Shown piece by piece: positions 1 through 9,263 of a DNA stretch of 64,000 bases. Position 1 is the stretch's first letter. The number at the start of each line of letters is the position of its first letter. The DNA is from Sphaerospermopsis aphanizomenoides BCCUSP55 (GTDB lineage Bacteria > Cyanobacteriota > Cyanobacteriia > Cyanobacteriales > Nostocaceae). Position numbers and translations under genes: made by a program. Under the pieces are notes generated by a model that saw nothing but the letters and a program-made list of their open reading frames with translations, did not search any database and was not told where the DNA came from. The stretch spans positions 1 through 64,000 of the forward strand of contig NZ_LUFH02000017.1 of the NCBI RefSeq assembly GCF_001586785.1, read 5' to 3'.

Positions 1-184
1 CTGCTGACCCAAACGATGGAATAATTTTTTTAGTTGGAAGTCCCCACACCTTAACCCCTACACCCCCTTCATTCCTGACTCCTGAATTCTTAAGATGGAT
101 TATTAATAAATTTATTGATTTTATGCAAATCAATCCAGTTTATTAAAAAATATTAAAATTAGAAGACAATGCTTTAATCTACTC
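1..184. other. Gene-free left edge
   Basis: AT-rich DNA with no open frame I can support. It contains a run of C-rich STRR-like text (CACACCTTAACCCCTACACC, about 46-65) of the kind found in many gaps of this window. The promoter of the DUF1997 gene presumably lies in the last 80 bases, but no clear box was identified. Confidence 0.5.
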
Positions 185-772
185 ATGACTACCAAATTTA
201 CTGCCTCTCAATCAGTTGAAATTGCTGTTCCCAAGCAGCCTATTCCTATTCACCACTACTTGCGTCAGCCTCAACGGCTGGTGAATACTTTAACTGATAA
301 CAGTAGGATTCAGCAGTTATCTGAGGAAGTATTTCGCTTAAAAATGCGTCCTTTGGTGTTTATGTCATTGAGTATTCAGCCTACCGTAGACATGAAAGTT
401 TGGGCAGATTCTCACGGAACAATTTATTTACGTTCTGTAGGTTGTGAAATTCTGGGTTTTGAGTATATTAACCAACGCTTTGCCCTGAATTTAAAAGGGT
501 ACTTATCACCACACCAACTCAATAATGAGACTCACTTACAAGGAAAAGCGGATCTAGAAGTGCTGGTGGATATTCCCCTACCATTTTCTCTCACGCCCAA
601 GCCAATTTTAGAAGCCACAGGAAATGGCTTACTCAAAAGTGTGTTGTTGACAATTAAGCAAAGATTATTGCATCACCTCCTAGCAGATTATCGTTATTGG
701 GTCTTATCACAAACACAAGCAAAGGCACTGAGCAGTGATAATAAGGAAATTGGACTTCTCAACTTTGAGTGA
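185..772 (+). CDS. DUF1997 family protein
   Basis: A 195-residue soluble protein with no signal peptide or membrane helix. It resembles the cyanobacterial/plastid DUF1997 family: a single domain covers about residues 25-185, with the family-like text VDIPLPFSLTPKPILEATG near residues 130-148. Family members are conserved in oxygenic phototrophs and their biochemical role is unsettled, so I assign none. The gene is convergent with rnhB, which ends 50 bp away; the gap holds a GTCACCT repeat. The ATG at 185 is the first in frame. The family assignment is from memory of the family sequence. Confidence 0.7.
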   Translation: MTTKFTASQSVEIAVPKQPIPIHHYLRQPQRLVNTLTDNSRIQQLSEEVFRLKMRPLVFMSLSIQPTVDMKVWADSHGTIYLRSVGCEILGFEYINQRFALNLKGYLSPHQLNNETHLQGKADLEVLVDIPLPFSLTPKPILEATGNGLLKSVLLTIKQRLLHHLLADYRYWVLSQTQAKALSSDNKEIGLLNFE

Positions 773-821
773 TTGGTAATGGTTAATAGGTAATAGGTAA
801 AAACTTCTTAACTGTCACCTG

Positions 822-1493
822 TCACCTGTTCCCTATTTGACAAGGACGAAAAGAGAGACGATGTAAGGGTGATGCTCCATATTTTTGCAGAGCCAGCAAA
901 TGATGCTGGCTTCCATAACCTTTATTTCGCTCTAATTCATACATGGGATACTTAGCTGCCAAACGTAGCACCAGATCATCACGCCAAACTTTGGCCATGA
1001 TACTAGCAGCCGCAATGTTGAGCGATCGCTCATCTCCCTTGATGATAGTTTCTTGTGGTATCAGTAAATCTTTGACCAACTGATTGCCATCAACCAAGCA
1101 GAGTGCAGGCCGTACTTTCAACTTCAGTACAGCCCGCTTCATAGCTAACAAAGTTGCTTGCAAAATATTTAATTGATCAATTTCCGCAGTTGTAGCATAA
1201 CCAATTTTCCAGTCTAAAGCCAGTCCACTAATTTGCTGTGCCAGCTTGGCTCTGCGAGAACCAGACAACTTTTTGCTGTCGTTAATTTTAGCTGCTACCA
1301 GTTGTGTCCAACTATCTGCTGGCAATATCACTGCTGCTGCCACTACAGGTCCAAACAACGCACCCCGCCCCACTTCATCTACACCTGCAACCAAACCATG
1401 AATATCTGAGTAGGTTGACAACTCCAACCAACTGGATTCCTGTAAGGGTGCAGTTGACAAAACAGATGCAGGTTTTGGCTCTGTTTCTACCAT
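822..1493 (-). CDS. rnhB: Ribonuclease HII
   Basis: A 223-residue type 2 RNase H, which cleaves the RNA strand of RNA-DNA hybrids and removes ribonucleotides from DNA. The family signature GVDEVGRGALFGPVVAAAV gives catalytic D39 and E40. The remaining acidic ligands are D135 in LVDGN and D172 or D173 after SIMAKVWR. The length is usual, with about 30 extra N-terminal residues. It starts 8 bp after the rne stop on the same strand, so rne and rnhB form one transcription unit, an arrangement known in cyanobacteria. The product is cytoplasmic. Confidence 0.95.
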   Translation of the reverse strand: MVETEPKPASVLSTAPLQESSWLELSTYSDIHGLVAGVDEVGRGALFGPVVAAAVILPADSWTQLVAAKINDSKKLSGSRRAKLAQQISGLALDWKIGYATTAEIDQLNILQATLLAMKRAVLKLKVRPALCLVDGNQLVKDLLIPQETIIKGDERSLNIAAASIMAKVWRDDLVLRLAAKYPMYELERNKGYGSQHHLLALQKYGASPLHRLSFRPCQIGNR

Positions 1494-1501
1494 AACAGGC
1501 T

Positions 1502-3619
1502 TTAGCTGTCCTCCAATGCGGAAGAACGACGACGACGACGACGATTAGGAGTAGAAGTGTTAATTATTTCCTCTTCATCAGTGAAAGGCTCAAATCCTAT
1601 GTTGCCAGATTCTGGAACGGCAGGTTCGATAATTAATTTCTCTGGAGATGGTTCTTCTACCTCAACTTTTGGTATGGGCATTCTAACTTTTGTCACTTCA
1701 GAATTAGTTCTTTCTGGAAGAGTTAATTCTGATGTCGATTCAGTTGTTAAATTTGGTGTTTGTCCGGGTTGAACAATATTAAAAATCACAGATTTGGGAT
1801 TTTTCACCTCTTGCTCCAGCTTGACACCTGGAGAAATTCCCATCAAAGCAAACATATCTTGTTCCTGGAGTGTCATTTCTACAGAAACAATCTGCGGTGG
1901 TTCTACTACAGGTTTGATAGGATCTATTTTCACCTTGGTGCGCTCTGTTCTTTCACTCCAACCAGCTTTACCAAGAGTTGGTGTTCTCATTGGGTCTCGT
2001 TCTCGTCGTGTATCAGACAAAAGGGAGGGAATTTCTGATGTTGAGGCTATATCACCATCAGCATCTAAATCTAAATCTGGATCGCTGACAAAACCCAATG
2101 GACTACCTAAGCGGGATTCATCTTTGCCGTTAGTGCCATTAATGCCAATGCGACTGCGACGGGTGCGGGTACGACGTTTGTCTCCTAATTCTTGATAACT
2201 GGGATGGTTGATCAGATGCATGGGAGTCAACTCCGAGTCACCTTCAAATCCTTCCCCAAAGCCATCATAGCTTTCTCGTGGTTCTGGGATACGCGCAGAT
2301 GGTATACGTATTTCTCTTTGCGGTGTAGGTGTTGTAAACCTATCTGGTATGTCTGCTGCGGGGATAGGCATCCGGTTTTCTATTTCCCCTGGCAAGCGCA
2401 CAGTATGTCCTAAACCGCCACAGGTTGGGCAAGTTTCCCCAAACAATTCATAAATATTTTGACCTTGGCGTTTGCGGGTTAGCTCTACTAAACCTAGCTC
2501 AGTTAGCTGGGCTATCTGAGGACGAGCTTTGTCAGCTTTGAGGGCTTTGTTAAAGTGTTCTAAAACTTGTAGTTGGTCGCGCCGTGATTCCATATCAATG
2601 AAGTCAACGACAATTACACCGGCAATGTTCCGCAAACGTAGTTGACGGGCAATTTCTGTAGCTGCTTCGCAGTTTGTCCAGAGGACGGTTTCTCTGGCTG
2701 TCGCAGAGCGGGTAAATGAACCGGAGTTAACGTCAATTACTGTTAATGCTTCCGTAGGTTCGATAATAATGTATCCACCAGAAGGCAGATCTACTCTGGG
2801 TCTTAAGGCTTCCCGAATGGCGGCGTTAATGCGGAAGTATTCTAAAATGGGTGAGCGATCGCGGTGATGATCAATTAATACACCTTGTGGTGTTTGACCA
2901 CCACTCCAGTTTTGTAAATACTGTTTGACTCGCCGCAAACCGGTACTAGAATCAACGACTATTCGATTTACATCCGCGCCATACATATCCCGCAATACGC
3001 GCTGAATGAAGTCATCATCTCGGTTGAGTAAAGCTGGAGCGCGGGTTGACTGTGCTTCCTGTTGGATGGCTTCCCATTGTTTTTGTAGCAATTCTAAATC
3101 TTCAATAATTGCTTCTTCTGGTTTGCCTTCTGCCTCGGTTCGCACCAGCACACCCATTCCCGCAGGTTTAATTAAAATTGCTAAGGCGCGGAGGCGGTTG
3201 CGCTCACTTTCACTCTTGATGCGTCGGGATAAATTAACTCCCCTGCCATAGGGCATCAGCACTACGTAACGTCCAGGTAGGGTAATGTTACCTGTCAGCC
3301 TTGGGCCTTTTGTGCCTGTTGGCTCTTTCATTACTTGTACCAATACTTTTTGCTGTGGTGTCAGCAGTTCAGTAATAGCTGCGGAACTCCGCTTGAGTTT
3401 GAGTGGACCTAAGTCAGTGACATGAATAAAACCGTTGCGTTCTGGATCACCAATATTCACAAAAGCTGCATCTATCCCAGGTAATACGTTTTCTACTACA
3501 CCTAAGTAGATATCACCAATTTGATGATGGCCAGTGGCTACAACAAGTTCTTGTATTTGATCTTCGGAAAAGACGGCAGCTATTTGATGCTGCTCTGCGA
3601 TAATAATTTGTTTTGGCAT
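1502..3619 (-). CDS. rne: Ribonuclease E/G, cyanobacterial short form
   Basis: A 705-residue endoribonuclease for mRNA decay and rRNA/tRNA processing. An S1 RNA-binding domain spans about residues 35-120. The RNase H-like and DNase I-like catalytic part follows, with the Mg ligands D296 (IDVNSGSF) and D339 (VVDFIDM). The Zn-link CPTCGG (C397, C400) joins protomers. The remaining 300 residues are low-complexity, acidic and proline-rich, unlike the long E. coli scaffold region. The C-terminus carries RRRRRRSSA (693-701), the arginine-rich motif reported to bind PNPase in Anabaena. rnhB follows 8 bp downstream. The leader is long and contains hairpins, consistent with the autoregulation known for rne mRNAs. 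Confidence 0.95.
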   Translation of the reverse strand: MPKQIIIAEQHQIAAVFSEDQIQELVVATGHHQIGDIYLGVVENVLPGIDAAFVNIGDPERNGFIHVTDLGPLKLKRSSAAITELLTPQQKVLVQVMKEPTGTKGPRLTGNITLPGRYVVLMPYGRGVNLSRRIKSESERNRLRALAILIKPAGMGVLVRTEAEGKPEEAIIEDLELLQKQWEAIQQEAQSTRAPALLNRDDDFIQRVLRDMYGADVNRIVVDSSTGLRRVKQYLQNWSGGQTPQGVLIDHHRDRSPILEYFRINAAIREALRPRVDLPSGGYIIIEPTEALTVIDVNSGSFTRSATARETVLWTNCEAATEIARQLRLRNIAGVIVVDFIDMESRRDQLQVLEHFNKALKADKARPQIAQLTELGLVELTRKRQGQNIYELFGETCPTCGGLGHTVRLPGEIENRMPIPAADIPDRFTTPTPQREIRIPSARIPEPRESYDGFGEGFEGDSELTPMHLINHPSYQELGDKRRTRTRRSRIGINGTNGKDESRLGSPLGFVSDPDLDLDADGDIASTSEIPSLLSDTRRERDPMRTPTLGKAGWSERTERTKVKIDPIKPVVEPPQIVSVEMTLQEQDMFALMGISPGVKLEQEVKNPKSVIFNIVQPGQTPNLTTESTSELTLPERTNSEVTKVRMPIPKVEVEEPSPEKLIIEPAVPESGNIGFEPFTDEEEIINTSTPNRRRRRRSSALEDS

Positions 3620-3738
3620 TCAAGTTCCTCAAAAATTGGCAACACCAATGGGATCAGAAGAGGCTTCCTTTTATACCTCTAGCCCCTAATGGCAGCCTGA
3701 CACGGTGCTACTGGTAATAAAAATTCTAAATCTGAGGG

Positions 3739-3759
3739 AGCTTCCAATTGTGGGAAGCT
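3739..3759 (-). promoter_or_regulatory. Hairpin in rne leader (7-bp stem)
   Basis: Perfect inverted repeat AGCTTCC/GGAAGCT with a 7-nt loop, about 120-140 nt upstream of the rne start codon. If the transcript starts further upstream it lies in the 5' leader. No T-run follows, so it is not an intrinsic terminator. Confidence 0.4.
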
Positions 3760-3825
3760 ATTCACAATGTCATTGCGTTTACACGCCTGATTATTCCAGA
3801 ACGGCTGCATATGTTTTAAGTAATT

Positions 3826-3849
3826 AAATCAACCGTCTGTGGTTGATTT
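3826..3849 (-). promoter_or_regulatory. Hairpin in rne leader (9-bp stem)
   Basis: Perfect inverted repeat AAATCAACC/GGTTGATTT with a 6-nt loop, about 207-230 nt upstream of the rne start. It is a candidate element for feedback control by RNase E itself, which acts through the leader in other bacteria. That role is inference here. Confidence 0.4.
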
Positions 3850-4230
3850 CCAAGGCAATACTTTCACCAGTTAGGGTAATTGTATTGAACAGGTGTGGAA
3901 AAAGCATTGAGTTAGAGATTAGGCGTAAAGCTATTGTTAGTCAAGGATTCACAAGGTAGCTATCAAGAGAGTATTCTTTAATCTGCCTCAGTTTGTCTGG
4001 GATACAATCCTAGGATTTGCACTCTCATATCTTTGCTCTCGCTCCCTGAATATCAGGGTAGTGAACCGAGTCATTCAATCATGCAGCGCCAGAAAATTTC
4101 TCTTCACTTCATTCTAACGCAACCTTGCCAAAAATCAATTCCCAATGATGTGTTAAATCGGGGCAACTACTAGCTAGTTGCCGTGACATGGATTCTCTGC
4201 AAACTACTCATAAATAGACAAATCTACTTA

Positions 4231-4328
4231 TACAGCATATTGCAGACCAATAAGGTACAAATTTTTATGACAAAACCTTGCACCAAAAGGGTTTTACTGC
4301 TGACTGCTGACTGCTGACTGCTGCTGTA
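4231..4328 (+). mobile_element. 98-bp TIR-bounded repeat, copy 1
   Basis: Bounded by TACAGCA and its inverse TGCTGTA. The interior reads ATTGCAGACCAATAAGG, then ACAAATTTTTATG, and ends with three copies of the heptamer GCTGACT. A second, 93-bp copy at 9264-9356 has the same order and orientation of blocks. No coding capacity. The size, inverted ends and dispersal suggest a MITE-like element. Confidence 0.55.
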
Positions 4329-4797
4329 TGTAGTTTGATACATACTTCCTGTCTTACTCTGGGGATGTCGGCATCATCCAGATTCACAGGTTAGCACCGT
4401 CTCAAGGACGATGTCTATCTTTGCATATTTGCAGTTAAACCTGCTCAAAAATGCTAGATTTGCGAAAATATGAATACTGCTCAATTTACAGCTTAGTCTT
4501 GCTAATTAAAACCTGCTTAAATTTACTCGCTACCATCACAAGGGATTTTGAAGTCAACTTTACGGTTTTTATTCCTGCTTCCACCAAGAAAGTCGGATCT
4601 TTCTTGTCCACAGGTGTGAATCAGGGAGTAGCTTTCGCTATTTTATCTAAATTTTGTACTTGGTTTACAGCGATTTTCAGGTAAATAAATCTCATTTTTA
4701 GGAAAGTCTAGCGCAAAAGGGCAAAGAAATTGATTTATTTAGGGTGTGAACTAAACACGTGAAAAATGCTGTCAATTTTTATACCAAAATTCAGAGG

Positions 4798-7476
4798 TTA
4801 AATTGCTAAAACTAAACTATTGCGGTGGATCTGCTGGAGGTGAAATTCTGCACAAGCCACTGTTTCCAGTATAGACAAGATTTGCTCAGGACGCAAGATC
4901 ACACCGTCATGGCGACAACTACCCACATACCGCAAGATAGCTTGAGACTCGGTTGGAGAGGTATCGGCTTGGACTAACTCCATCTCAAACAAGCGATCGC
5001 GCAGATTGATCATCTGTTGCTTGCCTGATTTGGTGATATGTTCCGACAAAATCTCCTCTTTGGCTATAATAGCCGCGATCCAATCTTGCCATTGTCTTGC
5101 TTCTACCTGTCCAGGTGTGGAAATGGTGAGCAAATATTCCGCTGCTACCATGGCTTGGTTAGCTGCGGGTGCTTTTAAATCAATCTCTTCCACTTGGTAG
5201 ATGGGGATATCTGAGGGCAGTTGACTCACTAATTGAGCGCGAAAATGTGACCCATCCATTGGTTGAGTTAATTCAAAATCGACAATTTCACCACTACTGG
5301 TACTACCCAAGGATAAAGCACTAGCTAGAGCAATGCGGGGATGGGGATGAAATCCACCAGTAAAAGCAATTGGTAAACCTGCTCGTCGCACCACTCGATC
5401 AAACAAGCGCATTAAATCCAAGTGACTGACCAAAGCCATATCACCTTGTTTGCCAAACCAAATCCGTAACCGTTGTGCTTTGGTGGTATTGGGAACAAAA
5501 TCGCCGGCAAATTCAGGAATTGCTGGTGGTGCAATGACGATATTATGACCGAAATCAGTGCCACAAACACCACAATGAGAACAACCTTCAAAAGAGCAAT
5601 CAGGAACAATTGCCGCTGCTAGAGCGCGTTTTAAATCCTCTTGCAGCCATTTTTTATCAATGCCAGTATCAATATGATCCCAGGGTAATGGAGCTTCTAG
5701 GCGCGGATCTAGGTGCGGGTGAGGTAAAGTTTCTCTCCCCATCTCCCCATCTCCCCATCTCCCCATCTCCATTACGTTCCATTCTCCATTTTCTACTTGA
5801 CGGTATTTCCAGTCTAGACCTGCTTCAAAAATTGCTTCTCCCCAAGCTTTGAAAGCTGTTTCTACACTGTCGTACCAAGAGTCCATTCCTGCACCCAGTT
5901 CCCAAGCACGACGGAGAACTTGACCTAAAGAGCGATCGCCCCTGCCTATAAAATCTTCCATTGCTGAAAGGCGAATATCAGTAAAATTCACCTTCACATT
6001 GCGAATACGGCGAAATTCTTGCCTGAGTAAATCTTGCTTGCGTTGAAACTCAGATGTAGAAACCGAGTGCCATTGAAATGGTGTATGAGGTTTGGGCGTA
6101 AAATTGGAAATCGTCAAATTGAAGCTGATAGGTTTCCTTCCCCTGCCTCTACATTCTCGCTGTAACCACCTGACAGTTTCTGCTATCCCTAAAACATCCG
6201 TATCTGTTTCTCCAGGCAACCCAATCATAAAATACAGCTTGATTTTGTCCCAACCTTGTTCCCAAGCTGTTTTTACTCCCCGCAATAGTTCTTCATTGGT
6301 TAAACCCTTATTGATAATATCCCGCATCCGTTGGGTGCCGGCTTCAGGAGCAAAAGTCAAGCTACCTTGTCTTGTACCTCCTAAGATATTGGCAATATTC
6401 TCATCAAATCTATCTACTCGCTGAGAAGGTAACGACAAGGTAATATTGTCATTTTTTAAGCGGTTTTTAATTTCCATCCCCACTGCGGGTAAGGATAAAT
6501 AATCGGAACAACTCAAAGATAGGAGGGAAAATTCATTATACCCCGTAGCCCTCATGCCCGCTTCGATAGCTTCTACCACCTTTTCTGGTTCTACATCTCG
6601 TGCAGGACGAGTCAACATTCCTGGTTGACAAAAGCGACAGCCACGAGTACAACCGCGCCGAATTTCGATGGTTAGGCGATCGTGTACTGTTTCCACGTAG
6701 GGAACTAAGCCAATAGAATAAGCAGGAATAGGTGTGGCCACACGCCTGAGAATACGTTCTGGTACATCAGGACGGAGGGGTTGTACGGCACCATTTGCTC
6801 CCATTTCATAAAACTGAGGCACGTACACACCGGGAATTTGAGCCAAGTCTAGTAACAGTTTTTCCCGACTCAAACCTGCGGCTTTCCCTTCTGCCAAAAC
6901 CAAGCCAATTTCTGGTAATAGTTCCTCACCATCTCCCAAAGCAATAAAATCAAAAAAATCAGCGTAAGGTTCTGGGTTAGATGTAGCAGTTTGTCCACCA
7001 GCGAAAATCAGGGGATATTGGTGATTGGGAATAATTTCTTCCCCTGCTTCCCCTGCTCCCCCTGCTTCTCTTCTCTCTTTCCACGTCAGGGGAATTCCCC
7101 CTAAGTCCAACATTTCCAGGATGTTGGTTGCGCCTAATTCGTAGCTGAGGCTAAAACCTAAAATATCGAATTCTCTTAGCGATCGCTTTGACTCTACTGC
7201 AAACAAAGGTGTTTGTGTAGCACGTAGTTTTGCTCCTAAATCTGTACCTGGCAAGTAAGCGCGATCGCATAACTGATTGGGTTGGGCATTCAAAATGTTA
7301 TAGAGAATGATATGCCCCAAATTAGATGCACCGACTTCATACACTTCCGGATAAGTTAATACCCAGCGTATAGTTGCCGAATCCCAAGGCTTGTGTACTG
7401 CTAAACGCTCGTTACCCAAGTAACGGGCAGGTTTTAAAATATCCGGTGTTATTAATTGCTCTACTAAAACAGCCAC
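4798..7476 (-). CDS. TIGR03960-type radical SAM protein fused to a TIGR03936/DUF2344 domain
   Basis: An 892-residue cytoplasmic protein. The N-terminal 230 residues resemble a B12-binding-like fold. A radical SAM domain follows with CTRGCRFC (C276, C280, C283 bind the 4Fe-4S cluster) and the downstream SFNLTISNFTPKPHTPFQWH text. The last 250 residues, from about LRIWFGKQGDMALVSHLDLMR, are the separate 'radical SAM-linked' DUF2344 protein of other bacteria. That pair often sits beside RNase E/G genes; here rne is the next gene on the same strand, but 1.18 kb away. The reaction is unknown, though RNA or ribosome modification is a reasonable guess. Two STRR tracts lie inside the frame (residues about 137-147 and 569-581). 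Confidence 0.85.
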   Translation of the reverse strand: MAVLVEQLITPDILKPARYLGNERLAVHKPWDSATIRWVLTYPEVYEVGASNLGHIILYNILNAQPNQLCDRAYLPGTDLGAKLRATQTPLFAVESKRSLREFDILGFSLSYELGATNILEMLDLGGIPLTWKERREAGGAGEAGEEIIPNHQYPLIFAGGQTATSNPEPYADFFDFIALGDGEELLPEIGLVLAEGKAAGLSREKLLLDLAQIPGVYVPQFYEMGANGAVQPLRPDVPERILRRVATPIPAYSIGLVPYVETVHDRLTIEIRRGCTRGCRFCQPGMLTRPARDVEPEKVVEAIEAGMRATGYNEFSLLSLSCSDYLSLPAVGMEIKNRLKNDNITLSLPSQRVDRFDENIANILGGTRQGSLTFAPEAGTQRMRDIINKGLTNEELLRGVKTAWEQGWDKIKLYFMIGLPGETDTDVLGIAETVRWLQRECRGRGRKPISFNLTISNFTPKPHTPFQWHSVSTSEFQRKQDLLRQEFRRIRNVKVNFTDIRLSAMEDFIGRGDRSLGQVLRRAWELGAGMDSWYDSVETAFKAWGEAIFEAGLDWKYRQVENGEWNVMEMGRWGDGEMGRETLPHPHLDPRLEAPLPWDHIDTGIDKKWLQEDLKRALAAAIVPDCSFEGCSHCGVCGTDFGHNIVIAPPAIPEFAGDFVPNTTKAQRLRIWFGKQGDMALVSHLDLMRLFDRVVRRAGLPIAFTGGFHPHPRIALASALSLGSTSSGEIVDFELTQPMDGSHFRAQLVSQLPSDIPIYQVEEIDLKAPAANQAMVAAEYLLTISTPGQVEARQWQDWIAAIIAKEEILSEHITKSGKQQMINLRDRLFEMELVQADTSPTESQAILRYVGSCRHDGVILRPEQILSILETVACAEFHLQQIHRNSLVLAI
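5735..5770. repeat. In-frame 8-bp tandem repeat inside the radical SAM gene
   Basis: Four and a half copies of CTCCCCAT. Read on the minus strand they encode an 8-residue period, seen as MGRWGDGE followed by MGRE, at about residues 569-581. Because 8 is not a multiple of 3, only gains or losses of three units keep the frame. Confidence 0.85.
7039..7065. repeat. In-frame 9-bp tandem repeat inside the radical SAM gene
   Basis: Three near-copies of TTCCCCTGC, giving the Gly/Ala/Glu-rich stretch EAGGAGEAGEE at about residues 137-147. The same 9-mer is expanded in the gap before the ABC ATPase gene at 25681-25720, so it is a dispersed STRR family. Confidence 0.8.
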
Positions 7477-8079
7477 TTTGCTATCTTCTAGCTACCTTAA
7501 ACTACAGCGTATCTCCTTCAACTTAGCATTGATTCGGTTTTTCCACCGCATTGTTCATGGTAAGTGAGAACTGTTTTACAGAAATTTACATCACTGCTCC
7601 CGCATACACCCTGTTTAAATTCGGCTTTCTTAATCTTGAATTTGGAATTAGTATGAGCTTGTTCAACATAAACTTATTTATCCGCAATAGTCTAGACATC
7701 AGCACTGTCTTTGCTAAATCTTTATGGCTTGGGTGCTTCTGTTTAAAGATTGTCATAATTACACCCTAAAATGTGTTTATATATACATTTTTTTTAGGTG
7801 AGTTAAAAAACAATCTACATCAGATAACTAAAATGCAGATTCATCATCTGTAGCTCTGACATTAACCTAGCTATGGCTATAAATCAACGTATTTAAGCCC
7901 AAATCACCTCTCAAGTCCTGATTAACTTTTACCTTCACAATGACAAATAGCAAGGTTGAATAGAACTGTTGATCTAAAATCAGTCGTGAGCTAGATCACT
8001 CAATTCCAGATACCTGGATCACTTTTTATACCGATGTCTATCTTGGATAATGGGTAACATTAATGTTGGTTTATTCTTT
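7477..8079. other. Gap without a supported gene
   Basis: About 600 bp between the radical SAM gene and a small conserved gene. The 72-codon open frame at 7551-7769 has no family-like text and lacks a ribosome-binding site, so I leave it out. A poly-T/A tract lies at 7786-7812. Nothing else stands out. Confidence 0.45.
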
Positions 8080-8277
8080 ATGAGTACACAATACGCGATT
8101 CGTCAATTGGTAGAAAAGGCGTTGCACATAAAAAAATTAACGCCAGAAATAGAAAACGAGATCAACTCAGAACTCACCCAGCTAGGTTACATATCCGACG
8201 TTGACTATGAGGCCCTAGAATTATTGATGGCAGAGATGGATGCAGGTAGAGTGCAGTTAGTACCTCACTGGAGCTAA
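8080..8277 (+). CDS. Small conserved cyanobacterial protein
   Basis: 65 residues if started at the ATG at 8080, which gives MSTQYAIRQLVEKALHIKK; an in-frame ATG at 8050 would add ten hydrophobic residues. I prefer 8080 because the extension looks untranslated in character. Neither start has a clear Shine-Dalgarno sequence. The product is acidic, mostly helical, with no Cys, signal or membrane segment. The text resembles short hypothetical proteins common in filamentous cyanobacteria. I cannot assign a function. Confidence 0.65.
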   Translation: MSTQYAIRQLVEKALHIKKLTPEIENEINSELTQLGYISDVDYEALELLMAEMDAGRVQLVPHWS

Positions 8278-8332
8278 ATTTACCTCATCATCCACCATTA
8301 ATGCTGGATAATTAACTTGAGTCTTCATAAAT

Positions 8333-8689
8333 TCACAATGGTTTACCATCTTGAGATGCTTGCCAAAATTGGTGAATAAACTGGTGTAATTGCTGTTGAG
8401 CCACTATGTTACCGTCGGCTTTTGGTTCTTTTGGCAAGAGTTGACTCAAAAGACCAATCACTTCTGTGTCTAAAGCAGGTCGAAATAAATTTACAGGCCA
8501 TAACAGGTCGGAAGCATCTCGCAGATCCGTAACCAGGGGTATTTCGTGGGTAAAATTAGCCAAAAGCAAAGGGCGTACCCAGCACAAATTACGAGCAATA
8601 ACCACTTGAATCACTTCTGCATAAAGATTTTTGTGGTCATAATCCAAAGATAGAATTTGTCCCGGTTGAAAGTTGGAGTTAATTTTCAT
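8333..8689 (-). CDS. Conserved hypothetical protein (cyanobacterial)
   Basis: 118 residues from the ATG at 8689 (MKINSNFQPGQILSLDYD); an upstream in-frame ATG at 8752 would add 21 residues of atypical sequence, so the shorter form is preferred. No signal peptide or transmembrane helix. The N-terminal half looks like a small beta-barrel (GQILSLDYDHKNLYAEVIQV), the C-terminal half is helical with QQQLHQFIHQFW. Function unknown. It is convergent with the small gene at 8080-8277 and divergent from clpS. Confidence 0.6.
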   Translation of the reverse strand: MKINSNFQPGQILSLDYDHKNLYAEVIQVVIARNLCWVRPLLLANFTHEIPLVTDLRDASDLLWPVNLFRPALDTEVIGLLSQLLPKEPKADGNIVAQQQLHQFIHQFWQASQDGKPL

Positions 8690-8933
8690 AAACAAGAATT
8701 TACCGTAGCTGCAAAGATAGTGTCGCGGTTTTCTTAATTCTAGAATTAACACTAGTGTATGGATTATGACTACTCTGGAAATTTTCTCTTCTTCAGCACC
8801 TCTAATTCTCAGACAGAAAAATTTTTTCTGGTGGAATGGGAACGAAATGTTATAAAATTAAGTAAATAACTGTTAAGCATAAGCTCAACAGAACCTGCTT
8901 TGTAGTAAATCAACAGTAAAAGAGCAAAGAGTA

Positions 8934-9215
8934 GTGTCAGTCGAAACCATTGAGAAGCGTTCCACATCCCGCAAGCTCGCGCCTCGGTATCGCGTTTTGC
9001 TCCATAACGACGACTTTAATTCGATGGAATATGTGGTTCAGGTACTTCTGACCACTGTGCCGAGCCTTACCCAGCCCCAGGCTGTCAGCATTATGATGGA
9101 AGCCCACCATAATGGGTTAGCCCTAGTTATTACCTGCGCTCAGGAACACGCTGAGTTTTATTGCGAAACTTTAAAAAGTCATGGTTTAAGCAGCACTATT
9201 GAACCTGACGAATAG
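8934..9215 (+). CDS. clpS: ATP-dependent Clp protease adaptor ClpS
   Basis: A 93-residue adaptor that binds the N-domain of a Clp ATPase and delivers N-degron substrates to ClpCP. The signature HNDDFNSMEYVVQVL (about residues 24-38) and the helix with EAHHNGLALVITC are characteristic. The start is GTG at 8934, since no in-frame ATG precedes the conserved region; only a weak purine-rich stretch (AAAAGAGCAAAGAG) lies upstream. Cyanobacteria often have two ClpS paralogues and I cannot say which this is. A TIR-bounded repeat begins 49 bp after the stop. Confidence 0.93.
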   Translation: MSVETIEKRSTSRKLAPRYRVLLHNDDFNSMEYVVQVLLTTVPSLTQPQAVSIMMEAHHNGLALVITCAQEHAEFYCETLKSHGLSSTIEPDE

Positions 9216-9263
9216 TCATTAGTCATTGGTCATGAGGAGAAGCTGTATAATCTTCACTAATGA

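Larger units (their letters stand above)
3620..4797. other. rne leader and long gap before the radical SAM gene
   Basis: Nearly 1.2 kb with no gene I can support; the short open frame at 4451-4684 has no recognisable content or ribosome-binding site. The part next to rne (about 3620-4100) is probably its 5' untranslated region and holds two hairpins. The middle holds a small TIR-bounded repeat (4231-4328). Confidence 0.5.

Noticed and set aside
4451-4684. A 77-codon open frame in the rne leader
   Set aside because: Composition is unlike coding DNA of this window, there is no ribosome-binding site, and its product has no recognisable domain.
7551-7769. A 72-codon open frame before the small conserved gene
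   Set aside because: Biased hydrophobic text with no start signal and no family resemblance.
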